A DNA stretch of 64,000 nucleotides, from positions 1 to 64,000 of the forward strand of contig NZ_JEOE01000011.1 in assembly GCF_000708885.1 (NCBI RefSeq). The letters run 5' to 3'. Shown piece after piece: positions 56,170 through 63,289 of this stretch. The notes beneath the pieces were generated by a model. That model did not search any database, had not been told where the DNA came from, and was given only the letters and a program-made list of their open reading frames with translations. The position numbers were made by a program, and so were the translations under genes. Position 1 is the stretch's first letter; every line of letters starts with the position of its first letter. The DNA is from Cellulomonas sp. HZM (GTDB lineage: Bacteria > Actinomycetota > Actinomycetes > Actinomycetales > Cellulomonadaceae).

Positions 56170-56628
56170 CTACAGAGTCGGCAACGACGCTCCCTCGACG
56201 CTCACCGAGAGGTCCGCGGCTACCCAGAACACAGTGACGTTGAGCTGCTTCAGCACGGGAAGCATGGCGACGACCTCCTGGCGATGGTCCTCGTTGTCTG
56301 GGAAGGCCAGCGCGGCGTGCACGTCGCCGCTTGCGACCCATCGCAGCGCTCGGACGGTCGCCACGCCAACGTGGCTGTAGACCTGCTTACGCTCAAACGG
56401 CTGGCCGTGCCGCTTCGACGTGGCTCGTGCGCTGCCTGCCCCTTTCGCCTCGACGAAGAGCCGTCGGTCCCCGAGGCTCGCTTCGATGTCGTTGCCCCGC
56501 TCGTGGCTGTACTTCGGACGAATATCAGCCCAGCCAGCGCGGTCGAGGTACGCGCACACCGCGTCGACCACCTGGTCCTCGACCAGGAACGGTGACGGCA
56601 GCGAATCAATCTCGAAGATTGCGTCCAT
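56170..56628 (-). CDS. PD-(D/E)XK nuclease-like protein
   Basis: A 152-aa soluble protein. The middle fits a restriction-endonuclease-like core: HERGNDIEASLGDRRLFVEAKG, with the Asp followed at the right distance by Glu-x-Lys. The preceding helix VEDQVVDAVCAYLDRAGW and the following AL-V-F pattern are as in Mrr-like nucleases. It has no separate DNA-binding domain. It could be a small nuclease of a defence or mobile-element system, or an inactive relative. It starts at ATG 56628, 27 bases from the second copy of the island repeat. Confidence 0.6.
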   Translation of the reverse strand: MDAIFEIDSLPSPFLVEDQVVDAVCAYLDRAGWADIRPKYSHERGNDIEASLGDRRLFVEAKGAGSARATSKRHGQPFERKQVYSHVGVATVRALRWVASGDVHAALAFPDNEDHRQEVVAMLPVLKQLNVTVFWVAADLSVSVEGASLPTL

Positions 56629-56654
56629 GTCGCGACGATAGCGACGACGCCAGT

Positions 56655-56740
56655 GGGCGGCACACCGTCTGCCGCCCCGCGCTCACGTGGGCCGGAGGAA
56701 CAACCAGGGCGACCAGAAGGCGATGAGAAACGGGGAGGGG
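56655..56740. repeat. Island repeat element, copy 2
   Basis: GGGCGGCA-CACCGTC-TGCCGCCC is the hairpin, followed by GGGCCGGAGG-N2-CAACCAGG and a longer purine-rich tail than in copy 1 (55621-55695). The stem is kept while the loop is inverted, so the hairpin as a whole is the reverse complement of copy 1, yet the flanking arm is in the same orientation. Confidence 0.6.
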
Positions 56741-56819
56741 CGAGCGGGTCTGTCCCATCAGCGCCATCGTTCAGGAGCGCGCAGTCATGCTTCGGCCGCG
56801 TGATGCCGATTCATCGGGC

Positions 56820-57116
56820 ATGACAACGGACCTCTGCATCCACGACATGGCGCTCGAGACGTGCGGGCTCTGCGCTCCCCGAACGCCACTCCGTGGCTCC
56901 CCGAGCGCACGTGTTCTGATCGCTCCCAGCCGCAAGGCGCACCTTGAGGGCGGCTGCAGCCACAAGGACGACCCGGACCTCAGCAAGTGGGGCGTCGTCA
57001 CCACGATCAACGCCTGGCAGACCGTGTGTAACCACGGCGCCATCTACGCGGACGCGCCGTCGCGCCTCGTGTCTGTGGACCCCTGCAAGGACTGCCAGAA
57101 CGGCCCGCTCGGCTAG
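56820..57116 (+). CDS. Small zinc-ribbon-like protein in island
   Basis: A 98-aa protein, the only plus-strand gene of the island. It starts MTTDLCIHDMALETCGLC, a Cys-x-His...Cys-xx-Cys knuckle. Further Cys and His residues follow near GGCSHKDD, TVCNHGAIY and PCKDCQNG, enough for two zinc sites. Proteins opening with Cys-Ile-His-Asp/Gly and Cys-xx-Cys occur near restriction genes in actinobacteria; the role is unknown. The upstream in-frame codons lack a better start. Its stop overlaps the end of a tiny minus-strand ORF. Confidence 0.55.
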   Translation: MTTDLCIHDMALETCGLCAPRTPLRGSPSARVLIAPSRKAHLEGGCSHKDDPDLSKWGVVTTINAWQTVCNHGAIYADAPSRLVSVDPCKDCQNGPLG

Positions 57117-57193
57117 GCCGTGGCGTCGTCCCATCCTGCGAGTTCGGTCCGCAGCTGCCCGACCGTGACGGGGCGGCTTGCCTCGGTCGTCAT
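57113..57193 (-). CDS. Tiny 26-aa ORF coupled to the gene before it
   Basis: A 26-residue frame whose body reads VTVGQLRTELAGWDDAT. This resembles the opening of small actinobacterial proteins that begin with a Val-Gly-Glu-Leu-Arg-xx-Leu-Ala-Gly-Leu-Pro-Asp-Asp segment, but here it stops at once. Its ATG overlaps the TGA of the 70-aa gene upstream (ATGA), which suggests real coupling; alternatively it is the remnant of a longer gene. Too short to be sure. Confidence 0.35.
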   Translation of the reverse strand: MTTEASRPVTVGQLRTELAGWDDATA

Positions 57194-57402
57194 GGGGTCG
57201 GGACAGGCATCGGGGTCAAGAGCCTGTCGAGCGTCGGCTGCAAGCTCGACTGCGTCTTCTGGATCTCGAACTCGAGGAATCGCTGCATGAGCGGCGGTCC
57301 GAGCTTCGCCATCAGCGGGCCGACGAACAGCAGCACGACGACCTGTCGAACGGGTCGCGGCAGCAGGCGGAAGACGTGAAAGCCGACGTCAGAGGGGTCC
57401 AT
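57190..57402 (-). CDS. Small amphipathic hypothetical protein
   Basis: A 70-aa ORF. It has a hydrophobic stretch (VFRLLPRPVRQVVVLLFVGPLMAKLGPPL) followed by an amphipathic helix and a Pro-rich end. It could be a small membrane-associated protein. No Shine-Dalgarno is evident before ATG 57402. It lies 50 bases downstream of the RNase D-like gene on the same strand and is coupled by ATGA to the 26-aa ORF. No family recognised. Confidence 0.4.
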   Translation of the reverse strand: MDPSDVGFHVFRLLPRPVRQVVVLLFVGPLMAKLGPPLMQRFLEFEIQKTQSSLQPTLDRLLTPMPVPTP

Positions 57403-57452
57403 GGATTGACGATCGCACCGACCGGTGACATGAAGCCGTCGTGGCGGTGCTG

Positions 57453-58085
57453 TCAGTAGTCGAAGACGTCGCCGATGCCGAGGGTGTCCAGAGTTGCCCG
57501 CGTTGGTAGGTACGCAAACGACGCTTCAAGGAGGTCGGCAACACCTCGCTCGGCGGCGAGAGCGCGAAGCTCTGCGAGGAGCGGCACGAGGTAGCGGACG
57601 TCGTTGGCCGCGTACTCCAACTGCGCCCTCGACAGGTCACTGGCGGACCAGTCTGAGACCTGCTGTGCTTTATCGATGCTCACGCCGAGTACGCGGCTCA
57701 GGCTCGGCTTCAGCGAATACTGCTCGGGTTCCATGCCCGGCTCGACGATCTTCGCTGCGACCTTCGTGCACGCGATGCGTGCGGGCCTCGCCCTCCAAGT
57801 GGCGACGAGGAAGCGCAGGTCAAAGGGAGCGTGGTGGAACACCTTCGTGACCGACGAGTCCTCGAGCAACTCGATGAGCAGGTACGGGTGGTCACCCGGC
57901 GCGACCTGAACGATGACGATTGCGTCCGGCGTAGCCAGCTGGACCGTCCGAACCTGGTCGACTCGCCAGTCCAGACCGGTTGTCTCGATGTCACACGCGA
58001 CAGCACCAGTGCTGCGAGCACGAGCGAGCCAGTCAGCGTCAATGTCGCCGCGCCTCACGGCGACGTCCTGCCTGATCGCGACCAT
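57453..58085 (-). CDS. RNase D-like 3'-5' exonuclease
   Basis: A 210-aa DEDD-superfamily exonuclease domain. ExoI is CDIETTGLD (Asp and Glu metal ligands), ExoII is VFHHAPFDLRFLV and ExoIII is YAANDVRYLVPLL, with Tyr at the DEDDy position. The spacing is as in the RNase D/WRN exonuclease domain. No HRDC domain is attached, so it is shorter than housekeeping RNase D. In the island it follows a two-TM protein gene by 13 bases on the same strand, and the two probably form one operon. It may digest RNA or DNA ends; substrate unknown. Confidence 0.8.
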   Translation of the reverse strand: MVAIRQDVAVRRGDIDADWLARARSTGAVACDIETTGLDWRVDQVRTVQLATPDAIVIVQVAPGDHPYLLIELLEDSSVTKVFHHAPFDLRFLVATWRARPARIACTKVAAKIVEPGMEPEQYSLKPSLSRVLGVSIDKAQQVSDWSASDLSRAQLEYAANDVRYLVPLLAELRALAAERGVADLLEASFAYLPTRATLDTLGIGDVFDY

Positions 58086-58098
58086 CTCGCCCGTCCTC

Positions 58099-58872
58099 CT
58101 ACGCTCGCGTGCTCTGAGTGGCGATGGCGTCGATCTCTCCCTGCACGAACGCGAAAAGCTCGCCACCGGCCATGACCCAGGTTGGCACAGAGGTACGACG
58201 CTCCCGCCCGTGGGAGTAGAGCGTCAGCACCGCGCGCCCGTCGAACCGGTAGGCACTGAACAGCGCGTCACCTGCGCGGACGTACACCTCGACGGCCCCA
58301 CCACCGGGCTGCGCGAGAGACTTGTACTCAGTGATGGCCTCGTTGATCTTCGCCACGACGGACTCAGGGGTGGCCGCGAAGCGTTGTGCCAGGTTGCTCA
58401 TCGTCGCTGCGTCGTTCGGGTCGGGCAGGAAGACGCGGATCCGCGACCCCTTCGTCTTGGCGACTCGTTCCAGGCGGTGACGGTGAGCGTTGCGCCACGT
58501 GTTCGCGTAGGCGACGAGGATGTCAACGTGCACGGCTCCCTCGAAGAGCTCGCCCCACTCGACGTCGTCGAGGTACTGGTCGGTGACCCGGGTGATGCCG
58601 GACTCGACGACGTCTGCGGAGAGCTTCGCCTTGGCCAGCACCTCAATCGCGAACGCCCGGCGTCCAAAGAGGTCCCAAGCGACGGTCAGCAACCCCGTCG
58701 CGACGAGCAGACCTCCGACCTGCCCCAGGAACGCCTCCCAGAGAGTTCCGTCAGCCCAGGGCTGCACGGACAGCAGCATGAGTCCCAGGCCCGCGATGAC
58801 GAGCGCGGCCGCGATGAGGACCGCCGCCAGCGTCGTCACCTTGCTCTCGATGGGCTGCCGGTTCCGCTGCAC
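58099..58872 (-). CDS. Two-TM protein with unidentified cytoplasmic domain
   Basis: A 257-aa protein. Two TM helices lie at residues about 12-35 (VTTLAAVLIAAALVIAGLGLML region) and 48-68. The soluble domain has the pattern VHVDILVAYANTWRNAHRHRL, then RIRVFLPDPND, and later AYRFDGRAVLTLYSHGR ending VPTWVMAGGELFAFVQGEID. This order recalls PLD-like folds that keep the strands but lose the His-Lys-Asp motif; no catalytic pair is seen. Start GTG 58872. It is directly followed by the RNase D-like gene. A membrane sensor with a nuclease partner would fit a defence module, but this is inference. Confidence 0.6.
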   Translation of the reverse strand: MQRNRQPIESKVTTLAAVLIAAALVIAGLGLMLLSVQPWADGTLWEAFLGQVGGLLVATGLLTVAWDLFGRRAFAIEVLAKAKLSADVVESGITRVTDQYLDDVEWGELFEGAVHVDILVAYANTWRNAHRHRLERVAKTKGSRIRVFLPDPNDAATMSNLAQRFAATPESVVAKINEAITEYKSLAQPGGGAVEVYVRAGDALFSAYRFDGRAVLTLYSHGRERRTSVPTWVMAGGELFAFVQGEIDAIATQSTRA

Positions 58873-58919
58873 GGGATCGAACGTAGTTGCACGGTTGCCC
58901 GGGTTGGTCGAGACGCGCC

Positions 58920-59018
58920 CGTACGCATTCGGTCGTATCCGTACACGCCTGGGTGGCCGGCCGGCTGAACGGGTGGATCACGTACGAAACCCGTGTACGA
59001 AAGCTCACCCGTACGGAA
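58920..59018. repeat. CGTACG-type short repeats before recombinase remnant
   Basis: Repeated copies of (C/T)GTACG(A/G)AA occur at 58981, 58994 and 59010, with related CGTACGCAT at 58920 and CGTACACGC at 58940. They lie just upstream of the truncated serine recombinase start, where resolvases usually have their recombination site. They may be recombinase binding sites. Confidence 0.45.
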
Positions 59019-59101
59019 CTGGGCCCTGGCGTTTCCGTGCGCCGCCGGCTACGACTACGTCCTGGCGCCGGCGAACGACCGGACCAGAGAGGGGCGGTTC
59101 G

Positions 59102-59140
59102 ATGGCGTTGCTCGGCTACGCACGGGTCTCGACTCGCGAC
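59102..59140 (+). pseudogene. Serine recombinase, 5' remnant only
   Basis: ATG 59102, preceded by GAGAGGGGCGG, encodes MALLGYARVSTRD, the unmistakable N-terminus of resolvase/invertase serine recombinases, including the catalytic Ser in ARVST. After codon 13 the sequence no longer resembles a recombinase, and the DNA instead reads as the 3' part of the truncated restriction-methylase gene on the other strand. A deletion or recombination event therefore removed the rest of the gene. The frame continues meaninglessly to 59212. Confidence 0.7.
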
Positions 59141-59574
59141 TCCCACCGCTGCGCCAGGTCGTCGATCGACACGCGGTCGACTGGTTCATCGAGTTGCTTG
59201 TCGAAGTCGTAGACCCAGAACTCGTCGAAGTTGCACAGCACGACGTACCGGGGGCGGTCGGGGACAGCCTGGACCCAGTAGTCGAACGCCTGACGGTAAT
59301 GGCGGCGGAGGTCGACGCCCTCGCGTTTCATCTCGATGAGCACGCGTGGCTTCCACATGAGGTCCGCGAACGCAGTGCCCTTGCGGTCCTCTGACTTGAT
59401 GCGGGCCTCGAGCGTGGCACCCGCCTCCTGGATACCGCCGTGTCCGAACGCACGGAACAGCCGGTCGAGGAACGTCTGCGCCTCGCCTTTCTCGTCCCCG
59501 ATCAGATGCTGATGGCGCCACTGGGCAAACGCCATGAGTGCGAGGCGAAGCTCGACCGTCGTTGGGTTCGGCAC
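59116..59574 (-). pseudogene. Type IIG restriction-methylase, N-terminal fragment
   Basis: A 152-aa frame that matches only the N-terminal nuclease part of large combined restriction-methylation enzymes (MmeI-like, normally 900 residues or more). The sequence ADLMWKPRVLIEMKREGVDL is the PD-(D/E)XK site, with Asp and Glu-x-Lys. RHYRQAFDYWVQAVPDRPRYVVLCNFDEFWVYDFD is the conserved stretch after it. The methylase and target-recognition domains are missing. The frame ends in residues encoded by antisense of the recombinase remnant, placing the junction near 59141. The start GTG 59574 lacks a clear ribosome binding site. A small active nuclease is possible but unlikely. Confidence 0.65.
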
Positions 59575-59633
59575 GCACGCTAGCGTGCCAGGTCAGCGCG
59601 ACGAAGGGTCCGGGACCCGCCGGTGAACTGCCG

Positions 59634-60725
59634 TCAGCACGTCACGTGCCGCCCGAGTCGTTCCAGGGTCAGCGCGAGTGGCCGGCGACACTTGGAGCAC
59701 CACAGCCCCGTCGGGTTTCCGGGCTGTCTCACAGGCTGCCGATAGCTCGGCGCCAGGGCGTGGGCAGCGGATCTCGCCGCTCGGCTCGCCGCACGCTCGG
59801 CTTCCTGCGCCTCCCAGGCGAGACGATCTTGGTCGGCCTGGCCCGCGACTCGCGAGCGCTCCTCGCGGACGTCGACCACTGTCGGCGTGACGAGGCCAAA
59901 CTCCCGGTCGAGGACGCAATCGTTGAGAGCGGCGAGCCCGAGTTGCGCAACCTCGGTCACGGGGGCCGGGAAGACTCGCCCACCAACCGTTCGCAGGTTC
60001 CCTGCCCACCAACGTGGGTCAACCCGTGCTGCCTCGAGGGGTACGCCGGGCGCCCACAGCGTCCCGACGTTCGCATCGATCGGGTTGACGAAGTGGATGG
60101 GTCGCGCTGCCGCCGCAAGCAGGCGGGTCAACGGCACGAGCTTGAACCCTGCGAGCTCAGGACCGTCCTGCGTGCCGCGGATTACCGGCCGGAGGTAGCG
60201 CCCGGTGTGCCCGAACATCCATATCGCCGTGACGCTGGCTTTCCGGTACGCCTCGTCCTTCGCCCTGAAGGCTTCCGGGGTGTACGCCTTGTACTCGACT
60301 TCGATCGCCACGCGCTTCCCGTCGGGCCACGTGACCATGACGTCAGGGCGCCTGTGGACGTCGGGCGCCCACTCCTCCTCGTTGACGACGACGTCGACCA
60401 CTCGGGCGACTTGCCCACGCGCCCACTCTGCGAGGAGGTGCTTCGCTTGCAGGTGGTTCAACGACTCCGGGCCGCCCGGGTGGGAGTGCGCGGTCCGGTG
60501 GAAGAAGTGGTCACGGACGCTCTGCCCCTTGGTGGAGAGAGGCCGAGGTGAATCACATCCCGGCACCGGGCACGAGTAGTGCGCGAGAGCAGTGGCTCGT
60601 CGTTCGCCTGCCTCGCCAACGCCGAGGAAGACGAGCTCGCCTGTTCGGTCGTCGCGCGCGAGTACCTGCGCTGTCTCGCCGCGCGCGAACCGTGCGTACT
60701 GCTCAGCGATATCGTCCTCGTACAT
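59634..60725 (-). CDS. Competence protein CoiA-like family protein
   Basis: A 363-aa protein of the CoiA-like type. Near the N-terminus a Cys pair (YSCPVPGCDSP) leads to DHFFHRTAHSHPGGPESLNHLQAK, the family's His-rich region. The nuclease-like core follows: RRPDVMVTWPDGKRVAIEVEYKA, with Asp and Glu-x-Glu/Lys residues of the PD-(D/E)XK fold. The end has a zinc knuckle (LWCSKCRRPL...HVTC). In streptococci CoiA acts in transformation; in actinobacterial islands the role is unknown. It is the last gene before attR and is separated from the fragmented restriction gene by 59 bases. Confidence 0.75.
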   Translation of the reverse strand: MYEDDIAEQYARFARGETAQVLARDDRTGELVFLGVGEAGERRATALAHYSCPVPGCDSPRPLSTKGQSVRDHFFHRTAHSHPGGPESLNHLQAKHLLAEWARGQVARVVDVVVNEEEWAPDVHRRPDVMVTWPDGKRVAIEVEYKAYTPEAFRAKDEAYRKASVTAIWMFGHTGRYLRPVIRGTQDGPELAGFKLVPLTRLLAAAARPIHFVNPIDANVGTLWAPGVPLEAARVDPRWWAGNLRTVGGRVFPAPVTEVAQLGLAALNDCVLDREFGLVTPTVVDVREERSRVAGQADQDRLAWEAQEAERAASRAARSAAHALAPSYRQPVRQPGNPTGLWCSKCRRPLALTLERLGRHVTC

Positions 60726-61095
60726 GCGGAGGGTCTACCGCACAGCACTGACACGACGCGTCGGCTCGCACCTTCTATCGCGGAGGATGCTCTCCATACC
60801 CGGTTTACTCCCGGGATTGCCGATGATTCCGAGTGAGACCACCTGAGGGCGTCCCCGCCATCATCCCTGGTCAGAGGCGGTTTCGATGATGGGCGATGAG
60901 ACCGCATTGGCCTCAAGATGCGTCTCCGTAGGTTGCAGGTTCGAGTCCTGACGGGGGCTCCCATACAAGTCTGTGACCTGCACGTCCGTCCATGTGGGCG
61001 CCAGCCTCGACGTCTGCGGCGCGCATCAAGTGCGACCGCGTTCTCGCGGAACCGCCGTGCAGGCACGGCGCACATCTGCGGGGCAACGGCCGGCT
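60726..61095. other. Non-coding stretch at the right island boundary
   Basis: This stretch holds attR (60925-60971), an inverted repeat CATCATC...GATGATG before it, and after it a small hairpin GCCGTG-CAGG-CACGGC (61059-61074) that may terminate the OGG-fold gene. The short open frames on the plus strand have no ribosome binding sites and are not accepted as genes. Confidence 0.4.
60925..60971 (+). repeat. attR: duplicated 3' half of tRNA-Arg
   Basis: Direct repeat of 55075-55121. It starts within the anticodon stem and runs through the T-arm, acceptor 3' strand and flank. The first 26 bases are identical to the tRNA gene; three substitutions follow, one of which alters the acceptor strand. 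There is no 5' half, so it is not a functional tRNA gene. Confidence 0.85.
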
Positions 61096-61803
61096 CTACG
61101 AGCGTCGGCCGCCGTGTGCGAAGAGCCACCTCTCGATCTCATCTGCTGCGACGTCGCGATGCTGAGCGGTGGACGCTTCGCTCGACCATCTTTGCAGCAG
61201 CTCGGTGTAGGCCGCGTAGGTCGACGCCGGCCACCAGAAGCGTTGCCCCGGTGGCCGCCAAGTGCTCGGAGCAGGCAGCCGCGTCAGGGCGGCAGCAACG
61301 AACGAATCCAAGATCAGGCACGGATGGTCGGCCTCGCCACCACCCGCGAAGTACAAGAACTTGGTGGAGAACGGCGGGCCCATGAATCTGACGAGGTTTC
61401 GACCCTCGGGGGCCATCACGCGGTACGCGCTGTCGGCGTCGGTCTGAGCGAGTGAGGCGGCTTGGGCGAGCGCTTCACCGATTCGCTCAGGTGCGGCGGC
61501 GACAGCGGCGATCCGGGCTCGGTTGTTGCGGTTCTTCGTGCCCGTGCCCCACGCGAGCGTCGCCCAGAGCAGGCGCCGAGCTCCGGCAGCGTCCCTGCGG
61601 GCACCCTCCGCCAGTGCGAACACGTCGGCGCGCGTCAAGCTCGCATCGGCAGTCGAGAACATCTCGTCACCCAGGCTGTGCTTGGCCAGTTCGTCGGCCC
61701 ACCAGGCAGTCCGAACGCTGATCCGTTGCGCGAGCACCAGGTCCGTACGACGCCCGAGGGCGCCAGGTTGTGCGAGCTCGGTTGGAAGCGGGACGTCGAT
61801 CAT
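61096..61803 (-). CDS. 8-oxoguanine glycosylase OGG-fold protein
   Basis: A 235-aa protein with the HhH-glycosylase-like layout of the OGG-fold family. Conserved stretches are LLWATLAWGTGTKNRNNRARIAAVA, the segment NLVRFMGPPFSTKFLYFAGGG and HPCLILDSFVAAAL, in which Lys in STKFLYF and Asp in LILDSF occupy the positions of the OGG1 catalytic Lys and Asp. The rest differs from housekeeping OGG1/MutM. Family members are mostly in accessory regions, and base-excision of modified phage DNA is a reasonable guess. ATG 61803 follows the upstream gene by six bases. Confidence 0.75.
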   Translation of the reverse strand: MIDVPLPTELAQPGALGRRTDLVLAQRISVRTAWWADELAKHSLGDEMFSTADASLTRADVFALAEGARRDAAGARRLLWATLAWGTGTKNRNNRARIAAVAAAPERIGEALAQAASLAQTDADSAYRVMAPEGRNLVRFMGPPFSTKFLYFAGGGEADHPCLILDSFVAAALTRLPAPSTWRPPGQRFWWPASTYAAYTELLQRWSSEASTAQHRDVAADEIERWLFAHGGRRS

Positions 61804-61809
61804 GATCCT

Positions 61810-62187
61810 TCATCGTCCTCGGCTAGGAGTATCTGAAGCGTCGGACTGGACCGGCACCGTCAAGTCCCACATCGCTTGCTCGAGCCGTTCGGCGTCGCCC
61901 GGGTCAGCGAGCACACCGAACAAGACGTGCTCGCCCGTGCCCGTCCCGAACTCGACGGGCAGCCAGGACGACGACCGGACATCGGCATAGTCCACGACCA
62001 CCACTGCTGGATCCGTGCCTGGTCTCAGCGCGACGCGCGCGAAACGGTGCAGCGTCATGACCACGAACAGTCGCCACGGGCTCGTGGAGTCTCGGAGCCG
62101 GGCGACAGCGAGGAAAGGTTCACCAGGGAGCAGGTACGGGCGGAGCGCGTCGAAGAGCTCCGCTTCGGGGATCGGTGCACGTGTCAC
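61810..62187 (-). CDS. Hypothetical partner of OGG-fold protein
   Basis: A 125-aa protein from GTG 62187 (Val-Thr-Arg-Ala-Pro-Ile-Pro-Glu). It has a helical start (EAELFDALRPYLLPGEPFLAVARL) and a beta-rich body (WRLFVVMTLHRFARVALR, AVVVVDYADVRSSSWLPVEF, GEHVLFGVLADPGDAERLEQAM), a pattern seen in PH-like or bPH domains. No catalytic motif is evident. It lies six bases upstream of the OGG-fold gene on the same strand, so the two are almost certainly co-transcribed and probably act together. The family is not recognised. Confidence 0.6.
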   Translation of the reverse strand: MTRAPIPEAELFDALRPYLLPGEPFLAVARLRDSTSPWRLFVVMTLHRFARVALRPGTDPAVVVVDYADVRSSSWLPVEFGTGTGEHVLFGVLADPGDAERLEQAMWDLTVPVQSDASDTPSRGR

Positions 62188-62503
62188 GGGGTCACCGTGC
62201 CGGTGAGCACCGACATGTGCGCAGACCTCCCGTGGCACACCACCTCGGGCAGACTGAATCGGGGCGACTGGAAGGTCGTCATGCGGCGCCGCCGTCAGCG
62301 GGGCCGCATGGCGCCGTACGGCGCATTGACGACGGCGATCGCCGAGACGACCACCACGACGAAGCGAGGCTCGGTCCATCGCGAGCCTCGCTTCTCACCG
62401 GCATCCGTCCGACGAGCGGCAGACCACGGGTCGCTCGCGAGACCATCTGTCCACAGGTCGGAAGCGCCGTCGGGTACGGCTACGCCCGCCGGGAACGCCG
62501 CCC
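62188..62503. other. Intergenic stretch between accessory pair and SDR gene
   Basis: No gene is supported here. A terminator hairpin for the SDR gene is listed separately. Base composition returns from mixed to very GC-rich towards 62.5 kb, so this is the likely right limit of accessory DNA. No third copy of the tRNA-Arg repeat was found in it. Confidence 0.4.
62362..62393 (-). terminator. Terminator hairpin downstream of SDR gene
   Basis: AAGCGAGGCTCG pairs perfectly with CGAGCCTCGCTT (12 bp, eight-base loop). It lies about 110 bases beyond the SDR stop on the minus strand. It has no long T-tract. Confidence 0.6.
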
Positions 62504-63289
62504 TCACGTCTGCGTCGTCAGCCCGCCGTCGATCACGAAGTCCGCCCCGGTCACGTTCGCCGCCACGTCGCTCGCCAGGAACGCGACGAGCTCCGCGATC
62601 TCCTGCGGCCGCGTGAACCGCCCGGTCACCGACTGCCCGGCCGCCGCGGCAGACACCGCAGCGGGGTCGCTGCCCGCTGCGAGCCCGACGGTCGCCGCGA
62701 CCCCGTGCTCCCCCAGCCACAGGTCGGTCGCGACCGGCCCGGGACTGATCGTGTTGAGGCGCACCCCCCGAGGCCCGACCTGCTTGGACAGCGCCTTGGA
62801 GAAGTTCGTCAGCGCCGCCTTCGCGGCCCCGTAGTCGATCACGTCGGGGTCGGGCAGGAACGCGTTGACGGAGCTGATCGTCACGACGGACCCACCCCCG
62901 GCGTCCAGCATCGACGGCAGCACGGCGCGGGTCGCGCGGACCGCCGCCATCAGGCTGAGGTTGATCGTCGCGGCCCACTCGTCGTCGGTCACGGCCAGGA
63001 AGCCGTCCACGCGCGGCGTGACAGCCCCGACGTTGTTGACGAGGAGGTCGACCGAACCGAGCTCGAGCGCCGCCGCGACGAGGGTCGCCGGGCCGTCCGG
63101 GGTCGAGAGGTCCACCTCGACCGGGAGCACCGTCCCCGCGGACACGAGCGCGTCGAGATCGGCGCTCCGAGTCCGCGCGCCGGCCACCACGCGCACGCCC
63201 TCGCGCACCAGCGTCCGGGTGACGGCGAGCCCGATGCCCTTGCTCGCACCCGTGACGACCGCGAGCCGGCCCTCGAGCCCCAGGTCCAT
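62504..63289 (-). CDS. SDR family NAD(P)-dependent oxidoreductase
   Basis: A 261-aa classical short-chain dehydrogenase. The cofactor loop is VTGASKGIG (about residues 12-20). NNVGA marks beta-4, and the catalytic triad is Ser in TISSVNAF with Tyr-xxx-Lys in DYGAAKAAL. The end TGADFVIDGG is the usual substrate/NAD pocket. The sequence after TGASKGIG (GARTRSADL with Arg) favours NADP. ATG 63289 overlaps the TGA of the upstream alpha/beta-hydrolase by one base (TGATG), so they are coupled. A secondary-metabolite or xenobiotic role is possible; the substrate is unknown. Confidence 0.93.
   Translation of the reverse strand: MDLGLEGRLAVVTGASKGIGLAVTRTLVREGVRVVAGARTRSADLDALVSAGTVLPVEVDLSTPDGPATLVAAALELGSVDLLVNNVGAVTPRVDGFLAVTDDEWAATINLSLMAAVRATRAVLPSMLDAGGGSVVTISSVNAFLPDPDVIDYGAAKAALTNFSKALSKQVGPRGVRLNTISPGPVATDLWLGEHGVAATVGLAAGSDPAAVSAAAAGQSVTGRFTRPQEIAELVAFLASDVAANVTGADFVIDGGLTTQT

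Noticed and set aside
60548-60846. Short plus-strand frames near 60.6-60.8 kb
   Set aside because: They are antisense to the CoiA-like gene, mutually overlapping and without ribosome binding sites.
60925-60971. A second tRNA-Arg gene
   Set aside because: Only the 3' half is present and its acceptor strand is altered; it is an attachment-site duplication.
61876-62834. Plus-strand frames over the accessory pair and SDR gene
   Set aside because: They run opposite clearly coding minus-strand genes and have no recognisable protein features.
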